The notes beneath the pieces were generated by a model, which was given only the letters and a program-made list of their open reading frames with translations, was not told where the DNA came from and ran no database searches. DNA of 31,102 nucleotides from Syntrophaceae bacterium UBA6252 (GTDB taxonomy: Bacteria > Desulfobacterota > Syntrophia > Syntrophales > UBA6807), in contig DJVQ01000001.1 in NCBI GenBank assembly GCA_002441265.1, forward strand, positions 40,779 through 71,880. The letters are read 5' to 3'. The translations under genes and the position numbers were made by a program. Below, one piece after another: positions 1 through 7,815 of this stretch. Positions within the stretch are counted from its first letter, which is position 1. Every line of letters begins with the position of its first letter.

Positions 1-163
1 TTTGCCGTTGGAAAAAGTGTTGAATCGGCCTTTTTACGACTTCATCAAGGATTGACGCAATAAGTCCGTCTGACTTCTCCCCCGCAAAGCCTCCGGGGAT
101 TGTAAGAAAGGAAAGTTTCTGATACAGGACCCTCAACCTGATCGCGCAAGGAGGATCCTTGTC
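1..163. other. Left edge: repeat-like tail and 5' region of paaK
   Basis: No complete gene is visible. One frame ends in a stop at 52-54 after a short run finishing RPFYDFIKD, which could be the last residues of a gene entering from the left, but the same bases (31-48, tttttacgacttcatcaa) look like the end of an intergenic repeat. A near copy lies inverted at 22288-22305 (16 of 18 bases). The part just before paaK contains a strong ribosome-binding site (aaggagga, 149-156). I see no convincing promoter pair. Confidence 0.4.
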
Positions 164-1456
164 ATGAAACGAACCTTCATGCCTTCCTTCCGGACGAAGG
201 AGGAACTGGAGGCCCTCCAGCTCGAGGGACTGAAGTGGACTGTGAAGCATGCCTATGAAGGTTCCCCGTTCTACCGGCAAAAACTCGACGAGGCGGGGGT
301 GAAGCCCCCCGACATCCGGTCTCTCGACGACCTGAAGCGCCTCCCCTTCCTAACCGCCCAGGACCTCCAGGCCCAGTACCCCTGGCCGCTGCGCTCGGTC
401 CCTTTCGAAAGGATCGTCCGGCTGCACGCCTCCACGGGCACGACGGGAAAGCGGAAAGTCCTCGTCTACACGGAAAAGGACATCGACGACTGGGCGGACA
501 TGTTCGCCCGGTGCTATGAAATGGCCGGCCTTTCCCGGGAGGACCGGATCCAGATCTGCGTGGGGTACGGCGTCTGGACCGCCGGCGCGGGCTTCCAGCT
601 CGGCTGCGAGCGCTTCGGCGCGCTCGCCATCCCCGCCGGCCCGGGGAACATCGACATGCAGATCCAGTTCATCGAGGATTTCGAAACCACCGTCCTTTGC
701 TGCACCGCTTCCATGGCCCTCCTCCTGGCCGAAGAGATCGAACGCCGGGGCATCCGCGACAGGGTCCGCGTGAAAAAGGTCATCTTCGGCGCCGAACGTT
801 CCAGCGACGCCATGCGCGCCAGGATCCGGGACCTCATCGGCGCGGAGCACGTCTTCGACATCCCCGGCCTCACGGAAGTCTACGGTCCGGGAACGGGTCT
901 CGACTGCGTTCACCACAGCGGCGTCCACTACTGGGCCGATTATTACATCCTGGAGGTCCTGAATCCGGAAACCCTGGAACCCGTTCCCGAAGGGGAAGTG
1001 GGGGAAATGGTCTACACCACCCTCCGGAAGGAGGCGGCGCCCCTCATCCGCTACCGTTCCAGGGACCTCACCCGGCTTGTCCCCGGGGACTGCCCCTGCG
1101 GTTCCCCCCTCCCCAGGCACGACAAGATCGTGGGCCGGTCGGACGACATGTTCATCGTCCGGGGCGTCAACATCTACCCCAGCCACATCGACGAAATCCT
1201 CTCCCGGGAAAAGGGCATCGGAAGCGAATACCAGATCCACCTGAGCCACCAGGAGGACGGAAAGGACTACATGGTCGTCCGGGTGGAACGGGAACCGGGA
1301 GGCGACCCATCGAGGGACGGTGACCTGTGCCGCAGGATCGAACGGGATCTCCGCAAGGAAACCCTGGTGAGCGCGACGGTGGAAATCCTGGATTACCAGG
1401 GGCTCCCCCGGACGGAAAGAAAAGCGAAACGGGTATTCGACCACCGCACTTTTTAG
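164..1456 (+). CDS. paaK: Phenylacetate-CoA ligase family protein (AMP-forming arylacetate-CoA ligase)
   Basis: The 430-residue protein belongs to the PaaK branch of the adenylate-forming ligases, which activate phenylacetate or related aryl acids to the CoA thioester with ATP going to AMP and PPi in the cytoplasm. Visible motifs are the nucleotide-binding loop STGTTGK (90-96), TEVYGPG (237-243), YRSRDLTR (297-304) and the hinge KIVGRSDD (321-328), followed by a PaaK-type C-terminal domain with a lysine-rich end (RTERKAKR). Length is normal for the family. The ATG at 164 has an aaggagga site upstream. It lies 241 bases before iorA, whose product acts on arylpyruvate/arylacetyl-CoA pairs, so indoleacetate or phenylacetate are reasonable substrates, but the sequence does not fix which. 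It is separated from iorA by an attenuator with its own likely promoter, so it is probably not simply co-transcribed. Confidence 0.88.
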   Translation: MKRTFMPSFRTKEELEALQLEGLKWTVKHAYEGSPFYRQKLDEAGVKPPDIRSLDDLKRLPFLTAQDLQAQYPWPLRSVPFERIVRLHASTGTTGKRKVLVYTEKDIDDWADMFARCYEMAGLSREDRIQICVGYGVWTAGAGFQLGCERFGALAIPAGPGNIDMQIQFIEDFETTVLCCTASMALLLAEEIERRGIRDRVRVKKVIFGAERSSDAMRARIRDLIGAEHVFDIPGLTEVYGPGTGLDCVHHSGVHYWADYYILEVLNPETLEPVPEGEVGEMVYTTLRKEAAPLIRYRSRDLTRLVPGDCPCGSPLPRHDKIVGRSDDMFIVRGVNIYPSHIDEILSREKGIGSEYQIHLSHQEDGKDYMVVRVEREPGGDPSRDGDLCRRIERDLRKETLVSATVEILDYQGLPRTERKAKRVFDHRTF

Positions 1457-1467
1457 CGAAAAAACGC

Positions 1468-1496
1468 TTGCATTTTAACCGGCGATTGGATAGAGA
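1468..1496 (+). promoter_or_regulatory. Candidate promoter of the Trp-leader/iorAB transcript
   Basis: TTGCAT (1468-1473) and TAGAGA (1491-1496) are separated by 17 bases and would start RNA near 1503, about 22 bases before the leader peptide. The -10 match is weak. The same TTGCAT-type -35 appears before the NCS2 gene (22319) and the HEAT-repeat gene (26509), which supports a house style for this genome. Confidence 0.4.
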
Positions 1497-1524
1497 ATTC
1501 ATTTATCGGCTACGGGTGGATGTC

Positions 1525-1602
1525 ATGAAACACCGAATCGGAAACACGAAGGCTTGCTGGTGGTGGTGGCGAAACGACATAGGGAGAGGTGCGCACCGGT
1601 AA
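1525..1602 (+). CDS. Trp-rich leader peptide of the iorAB operon
   Basis: This 25-codon reading frame starts with ATG after a gggtgga ribosome site (1514-1520) and ends with TAA at 1600-1602. Its centre reads KACWWWWRND: four consecutive TGG codons at 1558-1569. Runs of tandem Trp codons in a short frame followed by a terminator are the hallmark of trp-type attenuators, where a ribosome waiting for charged tRNA-Trp changes the folding of the leader RNA. Here the following gene is not trpE but iorA, encoding indolepyruvate:ferredoxin oxidoreductase, which handles the keto acid of Trp. The peptide itself probably has no function after synthesis. Four Trp in a row by chance, in frame, behind a ribosome site and immediately before a terminator, is very unlikely. 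Confidence 0.85.
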   Translation: MKHRIGNTKACWWWWRNDIGRGAHR

Positions 1603-1647
1603 GCTGCCGATAAAACAATTCCAGAGAAACGCGAGAAACCGCGGGCA
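1556..1647 (+). promoter_or_regulatory. Trp attenuator: alternative pairings upstream of iorA
   Basis: Three mutually exclusive pairings can be read. Pairing 1:2 joins GCTGGTG (1556-1562, over the Trp codons) to CACC and AGC (1594-1597, 1602-1604) with a four-base bulge. Pairing 2:3 joins GCACCGGT (1593-1600) to ACCGCGGGC (1638-1646) with one bulge and one mismatch, and would destroy the terminator. Pairing 3:4 is the terminator itself (1636-1666). A ribosome paused at the Trp codons blocks 1:2 and permits 2:3. A ribosome at the stop codon (1600-1602) covers segment 2 and permits termination. The 2:3 helix is the weak point: about seven pairs, read by eye. Confidence 0.6.
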
Positions 1648-1672
1648 GTCAAGGGGCCCGCGGTTTTTTTTT
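1636..1672 (+). terminator. Rho-independent terminator of the Trp attenuator
   Basis: An 11-bp perfect GC-rich stem (aaaccgcgggc, 1636-1646, with gcccgcggttt, 1656-1666), nine-base loop and nine T (1664-1672). It lies after the Trp leader peptide and 25 bases before the iorA ATG, so it would stop transcription before iorAB unless an antiterminator forms. Confidence 0.88.
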
Positions 1673-1697
1673 GCAGAACACGGAAAGGATCCACATC

Positions 1698-3527
1698 ATG
1701 AACCGGTCGGAAAGAATTCTCATGGGAAACGAGGCCATCGGACGGGGGCTCGTCGAAAACGACTGCCGCATCGCCGCATCCTACCCCGGCACGCCGGCAT
1801 CGGAGATCCTCGCCTCGGTGGCGGATTTCGCCGCCGAGACCGGGGCGTCCATTCACACCGAGTGGTCCGTCAACGAGAAGGCGGCTTACGAAGTCGCGTT
1901 GGCGGCGAGCTACACGGGAAAACGGGCCGCCGTTTCCATGAAGCAGGTGGGACTCAACGTCGCCGCCGATCCCGTCACCCGGTCCACCTATCTCGGCACA
2001 AAGGGCGGTCTGGTCCTCATCGTCGCCGACGACCCCGGTCCCCACAGTTCCCAGACGGAACAGGACAGCCGGCTGTTCGCCCTGTTCGCCAAGCTCCCCG
2101 TGCTGGACCCGTCCTCCCCCCGGGAAGCGAAGGACATGACCGGCGAGGCCTTCCGCCTTTCGGAAAAATACGAACTGCCCGTCATGCTCCGGCCCACGAC
2201 CCGGGTCTGCCATGCCCGGCAGAACGTGGCCTGCGGCGATCCCGAACGGAAGGACGTCCGGAGCCGCTTCGAGAGGAACATCCCCCGGTGGGTGGCCACC
2301 CCGGCGTTTCTTCCGGAACTCCATCGCCGCCTGAACGAAAAGCTGGACCGGATCGCCGAAGAGGAAGCCTTCTATCCCCGTCTCGTCTCCCGGGGCGGGG
2401 AGGAATCCCGCCGGGCCGTCGCGGCTTCCGGCGTCGTGTTCGCCCATGCCGCGGAAATCCTCGAAAACGGGGGTTTTTCCGGGAAAACCGACCTCTACCA
2501 GGTTCGTCTCCCCTATCCCCTGAACCGGAAGTTCATCGGGGACCTCCGAAAGCGGTACCAGGAAGTGCTCGTTCTGGAGGAAACCGACGGGGTCATTGAA
2601 ATGCAGATCGGAAGCGACTTCGTCGAAGGACGGAACACGGGCCATGTCCCCCGCCTGGGGGAACTGACACCGGAAATCGTCGAAAAGATCCTCCGGGAGT
2701 TTCTCGGCGTGCCCGGCGAAGCCCCCTCCGCGGGCCAGGGAAAAGGGAAACGGCCTTCCCTGTGCCCGGGATGCGGCCACCGGGCCGCGTTCTTCGCCAT
2801 CCGGGAAACCTTCCCCAAGGGGATCTTCCCAAGCGACATCGGATGCTACACCCTGGGGATGAACTTCGGCGCCGTGGACACCTGCCACTGCATGGGCGCC
2901 TGCATCAGCCAGGGGGCGGGATTCTACCACGCCTTCGCCCAGGACGGTCCCGGCTTCCCCAGCATCGTCGTCACCATCGGAGACTCCACCTTCTTTCACG
3001 CAGGCATCCCCCCCCTCATCAACGCCGTCAGCCAGGGCGCCCGGTTCATCGTGGTCATTCTGGACAACGGGACAACGGCCATGACCGGCCACCAGCCCAC
3101 GCCGGCCCTCGGCATCCGGTCGGACGGATCGAGGGGGGCCGCCGTACCGATCCCCGAACTGGTCCGGGCGGCCGGGGTCCGCTTCCTCCGGGAGTGCGAT
3201 CCATACGACGTGGAGCGCATGGAGGGGATTCTGAAGGAGGCGGACCGTTACGTCCGCTCCGCCGAAGGAGGGGTGGCCGTCGTCATCGCGAAACATCCCT
3301 GCATCGTGGGCCGCGAGGCCAGGAAGGGGCAGCCCGCCTACAGGATGTCCGTGACGGAGGAATGCATCGGCTGCAAGGCCTGCATCGAGGATTTCGAGTG
3401 CGGCGCCCTTGTCTTCGACCCCGACGCCGACAGGGTCCGGATCGACGGGACCCTCTGCATCGGCTGCGCCGTCTGCGTCCACGCCTGTCCCGTGGGAGCC
3501 ATCACAGCGGAAGGAGAAGACCGATGA
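1698..3527 (+). CDS. iorA: Indolepyruvate ferredoxin oxidoreductase, alpha subunit
   Basis: The large subunit of IOR interconverts indolepyruvate (and other arylpyruvates) plus CoA with arylacetyl-CoA, CO2 and reduced ferredoxin, using thiamine diphosphate and iron-sulfur clusters. The 609-residue protein shows the N-terminal SYPGTP motif (28-33), MKQVGLN (81-87), CPGCGHR (356-362), the thiamine-diphosphate signature GDS (428-430) with DNG (456-458), and two C-terminal 4Fe-4S motifs: C556, C559, C562, C568 and C587, C590, C593, C597. I chose ATG 1698, which follows a ggaaagga ribosome site. The upstream in-frame TTG (1671) lies in the U-tract of the terminator and is rejected. It overlaps iorB by four bases (ATGA). 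Expression is likely controlled by the Trp attenuator just upstream. Direction of the reaction in vivo is not given by the protein, but Trp-starvation control favours arylpyruvate synthesis. Confidence 0.95.
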   Translation: MNRSERILMGNEAIGRGLVENDCRIAASYPGTPASEILASVADFAAETGASIHTEWSVNEKAAYEVALAASYTGKRAAVSMKQVGLNVAADPVTRSTYLGTKGGLVLIVADDPGPHSSQTEQDSRLFALFAKLPVLDPSSPREAKDMTGEAFRLSEKYELPVMLRPTTRVCHARQNVACGDPERKDVRSRFERNIPRWVATPAFLPELHRRLNEKLDRIAEEEAFYPRLVSRGGEESRRAVAASGVVFAHAAEILENGGFSGKTDLYQVRLPYPLNRKFIGDLRKRYQEVLVLEETDGVIEMQIGSDFVEGRNTGHVPRLGELTPEIVEKILREFLGVPGEAPSAGQGKGKRPSLCPGCGHRAAFFAIRETFPKGIFPSDIGCYTLGMNFGAVDTCHCMGACISQGAGFYHAFAQDGPGFPSIVVTIGDSTFFHAGIPPLINAVSQGARFIVVILDNGTTAMTGHQPTPALGIRSDGSRGAAVPIPELVRAAGVRFLRECDPYDVERMEGILKEADRYVRSAEGGVAVVIAKHPCIVGREARKGQPAYRMSVTEECIGCKACIEDFECGALVFDPDADRVRIDGTLCIGCAVCVHACPVGAITAEGEDR

Positions 3528-4030
3528 AACAGCAGATCGTGATCAGCGGAATCGGGGGACAGGGCGTGCTCTTCGCCACCCGGGTCATCGCCGAGGCGGC
3601 CATGGAGGAGGGCCTTCCGGTGCTTACGTCGGAAACCCACGGCATGGCCATGCGGGGCGGAACGGTCATCTCCCACGTGAAGGCCGGTCCCTTCCAGAGT
3701 CCCCTGATCCGTCCCGGACAGGCCGACGTGGGACTCTTTCTTCACGGGGGAAACCTGGAACTGCACCGTCCCTTCATCAGGGAAGGCGGCAGTCTCTTCG
3801 TCAACCGTCCGGGTCCGGCCGCCGACGGCGGCATCGATGCGGCAAAGCTCGCCGCCGACTTCGGACACCCCGTCATCGCCAATCTGGTCCTCATCGGCCA
3901 CGCCGTCGGGCGGGGCGCCCTTTTCTGCGGCGCCGACACCCTGCGCGCCGTCCTCCGGCGGATCTCCCCGCCGGAGCAACTGGAAATCAACAGGAAAGGA
4001 TTCGAGATCGGGTTCGGCTTCGAGGGCTGA
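3524..4030 (+). CDS. iorB: Indolepyruvate ferredoxin oxidoreductase, beta subunit
   Basis: This 168-residue protein is the small (gamma-type) subunit of the 2-oxoacid:ferredoxin oxidoreductase family and forms the catalytic complex with IorA. The N-terminus has the expected GIGGQG motif (9-14), followed by the conserved stretch around ETHGMAMRGGTV that marks IorB proteins. It is somewhat shorter than many IorB (about 190 residues), with the loss at the C-terminal end, but reads to a natural stop. Its ATG overlaps the iorA stop (ATGA), with aaggag at 3511-3516, so the two subunits are translationally coupled as expected for a fixed stoichiometry. The next gene begins 26 bases later behind a strong ribosome site, so the operon probably continues into the TRAP genes. 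Confidence 0.93.
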   Translation: MKQQIVISGIGGQGVLFATRVIAEAAMEEGLPVLTSETHGMAMRGGTVISHVKAGPFQSPLIRPGQADVGLFLHGGNLELHRPFIREGGSLFVNRPGPAADGGIDAAKLAADFGHPVIANLVLIGHAVGRGALFCGADTLRAVLRRISPPEQLEINRKGFEIGFGFEG

Positions 4031-4056
4031 AACCCTTCAACAAAGGAGGAACTCCC

Positions 4057-5076
4057 ATGAACAAAGTCATGTTATCGATCCTCGTGACGGCGGCGGTGCT
4101 TTTCGCGGCCGTGACGGGAACGGCGACACCGGCGTCGGCCGGTGCGGAGATCACCCTCACCTATGCCAACTTCCCCCCCGCCTCCACCTTTCCCTGCGTC
4201 CAGATGGAACGGTACGCGAAAGAGGTGGAAACCCGGACGGCGGGCAAGGTGAAAATCCTGACCTTCCCGGGGGGCACCCTTCTCCCGGCGAAGAACATCT
4301 TCGACGGCGTCCAGTCGGGGGCGGCGGACATCGGGAATTTCGCCATGAGCTACCAGCCCGGACGGTTTCCCGTTTCCGAGGCGGTGGACCTGCCTCTCGG
4401 GTTCCGGAGCGCCCATACGGCGAGCCTCGCCCTCTACGACCTGATCATGGCGTACAACCCGAAGGAATTCGCGAACGTGAAAATTCTGACCCTGTTCACC
4501 TGTCCCCCGGCGGACTTCATGACGAGCCGCCCGGTGGCCGCCCTGGCCGACCTGAAAGGGATGGAACTGCGGGTCTCCGGGACGGGGGCCGAGGTGATCG
4601 GCCGCCTGGGAGGGATCCCCGTGGCCATGCCCCAGTCGGAGACGCCGGAAGCCATCCAGAAGGGAATCGTGAAGGGGATGGTCTCCTCCCGGGAAATCCT
4701 GAAGGACTTCAATTTCGCCGCCTACTGCCCTTATTCCACCGACGCCGACCTGTTCGTCGTCTCCTTCGCCGTGGTGATGAACCGGGCCAAGTGGGACGCC
4801 CTGCCCGGCGACGTGAAGGAGGTCCTGGACAAGCTCGGGCGGGAGCAGGCGGAATGGACGGGAACCTACGTGGACAACCACGTGGAGGAAGCCCTTGCCT
4901 GGGCGAAGAAGGGGTCGGGGCACAAGACCTTCGACCTTTCCGCGGCGGACCGTTCGGAAATTGAAAAGGCGGTCCGGCCCCTCATCGACGGCTACGTGAA
5001 GCGGGTCACGGAACAGGGACTCCCGGGCGCGGAAATCGTCGGCCGGGTCCTGGAACTGAAAAAGAAATACGAGTAG
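4057..5076 (+). CDS. TRAP transporter substrate-binding protein (DctP family)
   Basis: A 339-residue periplasmic binding protein of a tripartite ATP-independent periplasmic transporter. A Sec signal peptide is clear: Lys at 3, a hydrophobic core, and PASA (25-28) before a likely cleavage. The mature part begins with the family-type strand ITLTYANFPP. The conserved arginine that usually holds the ligand carboxylate is R172 in GMELRVSG, followed by the typical segment AMPQSETPEAIQKGIVKGM. ATG 4057 has aaggagga at 4043-4050. Position directly after iorAB, with no terminator between them, suggests that it imports the acid used by IOR, for example an arylacetate. That substrate is inferred from context only; TRAP proteins of this class bind many organic acids. 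Confidence 0.92.
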   Translation: MNKVMLSILVTAAVLFAAVTGTATPASAGAEITLTYANFPPASTFPCVQMERYAKEVETRTAGKVKILTFPGGTLLPAKNIFDGVQSGAADIGNFAMSYQPGRFPVSEAVDLPLGFRSAHTASLALYDLIMAYNPKEFANVKILTLFTCPPADFMTSRPVAALADLKGMELRVSGTGAEVIGRLGGIPVAMPQSETPEAIQKGIVKGMVSSREILKDFNFAAYCPYSTDADLFVVSFAVVMNRAKWDALPGDVKEVLDKLGREQAEWTGTYVDNHVEEALAWAKKGSGHKTFDLSAADRSEIEKAVRPLIDGYVKRVTEQGLPGAEIVGRVLELKKKYE

Positions 5077-5114
5077 GGGAGGGGAGGGCGGCAAGGCCCG
5101 CCGGAGGAACGAAC

Positions 5115-5708
5115 ATGGACGGAAACGATCGAAAAAACTGCAAGGGAACATCGCTCCCCGACCGGGCCATGGAATTGCTCAACCGGTTTTTCCTGGCCGC
5201 CGGGGGGATCGCCCTGCTTCTCCTCACGGGGATCGCCGCGGTGAACGTCCTGTTCCGCATCATTCACGTCCCTTTTCGGGGAACCTATGAATTCGTCTCC
5301 TTTCTGGGGGCCGTGGCGACCGCTTCGGCCCTGGGATACACCCAGTCCCGGAAGGGGCACATCCTCGTGAACATCCTGTCGGAACGGTTTCCCGAACCGC
5401 TCCGGGCATTTCTGGACAAGGTTTCCGCCCTGATCAACGGGCTCTTTTTCTCCCTGCTTTCCTGGCAGATCTTCGTCTGGGGCGGCAAGATCGCCCGTTC
5501 CGGGGAAGTTTCGGAAACCCTCAAAATCGTTTACCATCCCTTCGTTTTCGCCGTCGCCCTGGGGTTCGTCGCCCTTGCCCTCACCTGCTTCGCCGAAGGT
5601 TTCGGGGAACTTGCGGGCGCGGAAGGCATGTTCGCGAGAACGGCGGCCCATCTTCGCAGGGCGGTCCCGTTCCGGCGGGCGGACCGCAACGTGGAGGAAC
5701 GGGGATGA
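5115..5708 (+). CDS. TRAP transporter small permease (DctQ family)
   Basis: This 197-residue integral membrane protein has about four hydrophobic segments: roughly 25-47, 60-78, 105-125 and 138-160. It shows the DctQ-like pattern of N-terminal charged residues and the loop SRKGHILVNIL between helices two and three. In TRAP systems it forms the membrane complex with the large subunit. The ATG at 5115 follows ggagga. The gene overlaps the next by four bases (ATGA at 5705-5708), showing translational coupling to the large permease. The C-terminal 30 residues are Arg-rich and presumably cytoplasmic. Confidence 0.87.
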   Translation: MDGNDRKNCKGTSLPDRAMELLNRFFLAAGGIALLLLTGIAAVNVLFRIIHVPFRGTYEFVSFLGAVATASALGYTQSRKGHILVNILSERFPEPLRAFLDKVSALINGLFFSLLSWQIFVWGGKIARSGEVSETLKIVYHPFVFAVALGFVALALTCFAEGFGELAGAEGMFARTAAHLRRAVPFRRADRNVEERG

Positions 5709-7012
5709 GCGGACCCCTGGCCGGGATCCTCGGCATCTTCGCCATGCTCGCCGGCCTCTTCCTTCTGAGGATCCCCGCCGCCTTTGTCATGGCCATGGTC
5801 GGATTCGTGGGATTCGCCCTCCTCACGTCCTTTTCCGCGGCGCTGGGAATGATCGGAACGGAGATCTGGAACCTCTTTTCCAGCTACGGCCTCACCGTCA
5901 TCCCCATGTTCATCCTTGTCGGCGAGATCGTCTTCTACGCGGGATACAACGACAATCTCTACAACGCCGCCCATCGGTGGTTCGGCCGCTACCGGGGGGG
6001 GCTCGCCGTGACGACCATCATCGCGTCCGCCGCCTTCGCCGCCATCTGCGGCTCCAACACGGCCACGGCGGCCACCATGGGGGCGGTGGCCCTTCCGGCC
6101 ATGAAAAAGTTCCACTACCATCCCGTCTTCAACGCCGGGGCCGTCGCGGCGGGGGCGACCCTCGGCGTCGTCATCCCTCCCAGCGTCGTCCTCATCGTTT
6201 ACGGGCTTTACACCGGGCAGTCCATCGGCAAATTGTTCTTCGGGGGCGTCATCCCCGGCATGCTTCTCGTCTGCTTCATGGTCCTCACGGTGTTCATCCT
6301 GTGCAGGCGCAAACCGGGCTGGGGACCCCGGGGGCCGGCAAGCTCCCTGAAGGAGAAACTGGGCGCTCTTCCCGAAGTCCTGGACATCGTTGTTCTTTTC
6401 GGCATCATCATGGCCGCCCTCTTCACCGGCTGGGTCACCGCCACGGAAGCCGCCGCGGTAAGCGCCGTCATGGCGACGGTCCTGGCCTTTCTTCGGAAAA
6501 AGCTCACGTTGAAGGGTTTCATCGATTCCGTGACGGACACCCTTCGGATTTCCTGCATGGTTTTCATGATCATCGTCGGCGCGGTCATATTCGGCCGTTT
6601 CCTCACCCTGACCCGTCTCCCCTTCGAAGCGGCGGAATGGATCGGCTCCCTGAGCCTTCCCCACGGGGCGGTTCTCGCCGCGATTCTTCTTTTCTACATC
6701 ATCGGCGGATGCATCATGGACGCCCTGGCCTTCCTGCTCATCTCCCTGCCTATTTTCTATCCCCTGGTCCTGGGCATGGGATACGATCCCGTGTGGTTCG
6801 GCCAGGTGGTGACCATCGCCACCACGCTGGGGTCCATCACCCCCCCCGTGGGGATCTGCTGCTACATCATCCACGGAATGGCCCGCGAGATCCCGCTCAC
6901 CGACGTTTTCAGGGGCGGGCTCTATTATATCCCCTCCTACATCGTCGTCATGGCCATCCTGATGCTCTTTCCCTACGGGACCGTCCTTTTCCTGGCCGAG
7001 CTGGTGCGGTGA
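5705..7012 (+). CDS. TRAP transporter large permease (DctM family)
   Basis: A 435-residue DctM-type permease with about twelve hydrophobic segments, the transport-catalysing subunit of the TRAP system that couples solute uptake to an ion gradient. Family marks include the segment GSNTATAATMGAVALPAMKK around residue 118-137, PPSVVLIVYG after GVVI, WVTATEAAAV near 240 and PPVGICCYI near 380. Length is normal. The ATG at 5705 overlaps the DctQ stop, with ggagga upstream. It appears to be the last gene of the leader-iorA-iorB-TRAP unit. After its stop there is a hairpin (7051-7072) but no U-tract, so I do not see a clear terminator. Confidence 0.93.
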   Translation: MSGPLAGILGIFAMLAGLFLLRIPAAFVMAMVGFVGFALLTSFSAALGMIGTEIWNLFSSYGLTVIPMFILVGEIVFYAGYNDNLYNAAHRWFGRYRGGLAVTTIIASAAFAAICGSNTATAATMGAVALPAMKKFHYHPVFNAGAVAAGATLGVVIPPSVVLIVYGLYTGQSIGKLFFGGVIPGMLLVCFMVLTVFILCRRKPGWGPRGPASSLKEKLGALPEVLDIVVLFGIIMAALFTGWVTATEAAAVSAVMATVLAFLRKKLTLKGFIDSVTDTLRISCMVFMIIVGAVIFGRFLTLTRLPFEAAEWIGSLSLPHGAVLAAILLFYIIGGCIMDALAFLLISLPIFYPLVLGMGYDPVWFGQVVTIATTLGSITPPVGICCYIIHGMAREIPLTDVFRGGLYYIPSYIVVMAILMLFPYGTVLFLAELVR

Positions 7013-7155
7013 TGCGCCGGGAGCGATTCAGACGGTTTCCGTCCCTGGAATTTCCTTGCACCCTCAAGGAAAAACCATTATGGAACAGCATGAGATCTCT
7101 TTCATAAGCACTTTTCAGAGAAGACCCCGCTTTCCGGAATCCGCGCGGAGGAATC

Positions 7156-7815
7156 ATGAGAGCCACCACGGAAGTGACCGCTTGCCCGGGATTGTTTCCC
7201 GGGATCCAGGTTCAAATGCAGCTCGAAGGTCTGGGACAGGCGAAAGCGAATTTCATCGGGATGGCGGACGGGGAGTTCCTGATCCTCAAAACGCCCCCGT
7301 TCCAGGAAATCGGCTCGAAACTGTACCAGAAGAATCACGTCATCATCCGGTATTTTCACGCGGGAAGCGTCTACGGCTTCCGATGCACCCTCATCGGACT
7401 GATCAAGGAGCCGTGCCGCATCTCGATCCTGTCCTACCCGGAAACCATCGAGTGCCTCAACCTCAGAAAACACGAGCGGATCGACTGTCTGGTCAAGGGC
7501 ACGATCCATCTTGCCGGCGTCTCCGAAGAATCGTTTCGGGGAATCGTTTACGACATCAGCCTGGGGGGATGCGGACTCAAGCTGAAACAGGAGGAATCCC
7601 AGGAGTGCCCGAAAATCGAGATCGGCGGAAAAGCCGTTCTCTTCCTCGAGGTTCGCGGCCGGGAAGAACCCATGGCGTTCCAGTCCGTGATCCGGAGGGT
7701 GCAGCAGGACCGGGAGGTGATCCTCCTGGGACTGGAGTTCGAGCACGAGGAAAAGGAAAAGGACAAAGTCCTCGAAATCATCCGGGACCACATGGACCCC
7801 TTCCGGCAGGCCTGA
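7156..7815 (+). CDS. PilZ-domain protein with YcgR-like N-terminal domain
   Basis: This 219-residue cytoplasmic protein has the two-part structure of YcgR-type flagellar brake and related proteins: an N-terminal beta-rich domain (about 12-95) and a PilZ domain that binds cyclic di-GMP. The PilZ signature is complete: RKHER (104-108) gives RxxxR, and DISLGGCG (133-140) gives DxSxxG. It likely changes activity or partner binding when c-di-GMP rises. ATG 7156 has gcggagga just upstream. A PAS-GGDEF gene lies about 800 bases downstream, which fits a c-di-GMP theme, though a DUF2959 lipoprotein gene intervenes and the target of this PilZ protein cannot be told from the sequence. Confidence 0.85.
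   Translation: MRATTEVTACPGLFPGIQVQMQLEGLGQAKANFIGMADGEFLILKTPPFQEIGSKLYQKNHVIIRYFHAGSVYGFRCTLIGLIKEPCRISILSYPETIECLNLRKHERIDCLVKGTIHLAGVSEESFRGIVYDISLGGCGLKLKQEESQECPKIEIGGKAVLFLEVRGREEPMAFQSVIRRVQQDREVILLGLEFEHEEKEKDKVLEIIRDHMDPFRQA

Noticed and set aside
1455..1480. A sigma-54 promoter around the TTGCA at 1468
   Set aside because: The required GG of the -24 element is not present at the right distance.
1671..1697. TTG at 1671 as the start of iorA
   Set aside because: It lies within the U-tract of the terminator and has no ribosome site; ATG 1698 has both a good site and the usual family N-terminus.
1503..3482. A 659-codon open frame on the minus strand opposite iorA
   Set aside because: It lies entirely over iorA in antisense, has low-complexity Gly/Asp-rich composition, no family motifs and no ribosome site; a by-product of high GC.
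7051..7072. Hairpin tttccttg/caaggaaa after the TRAP genes as a terminator
   Set aside because: The 8-bp stem is AT-rich and no T-run follows it on the plus strand.
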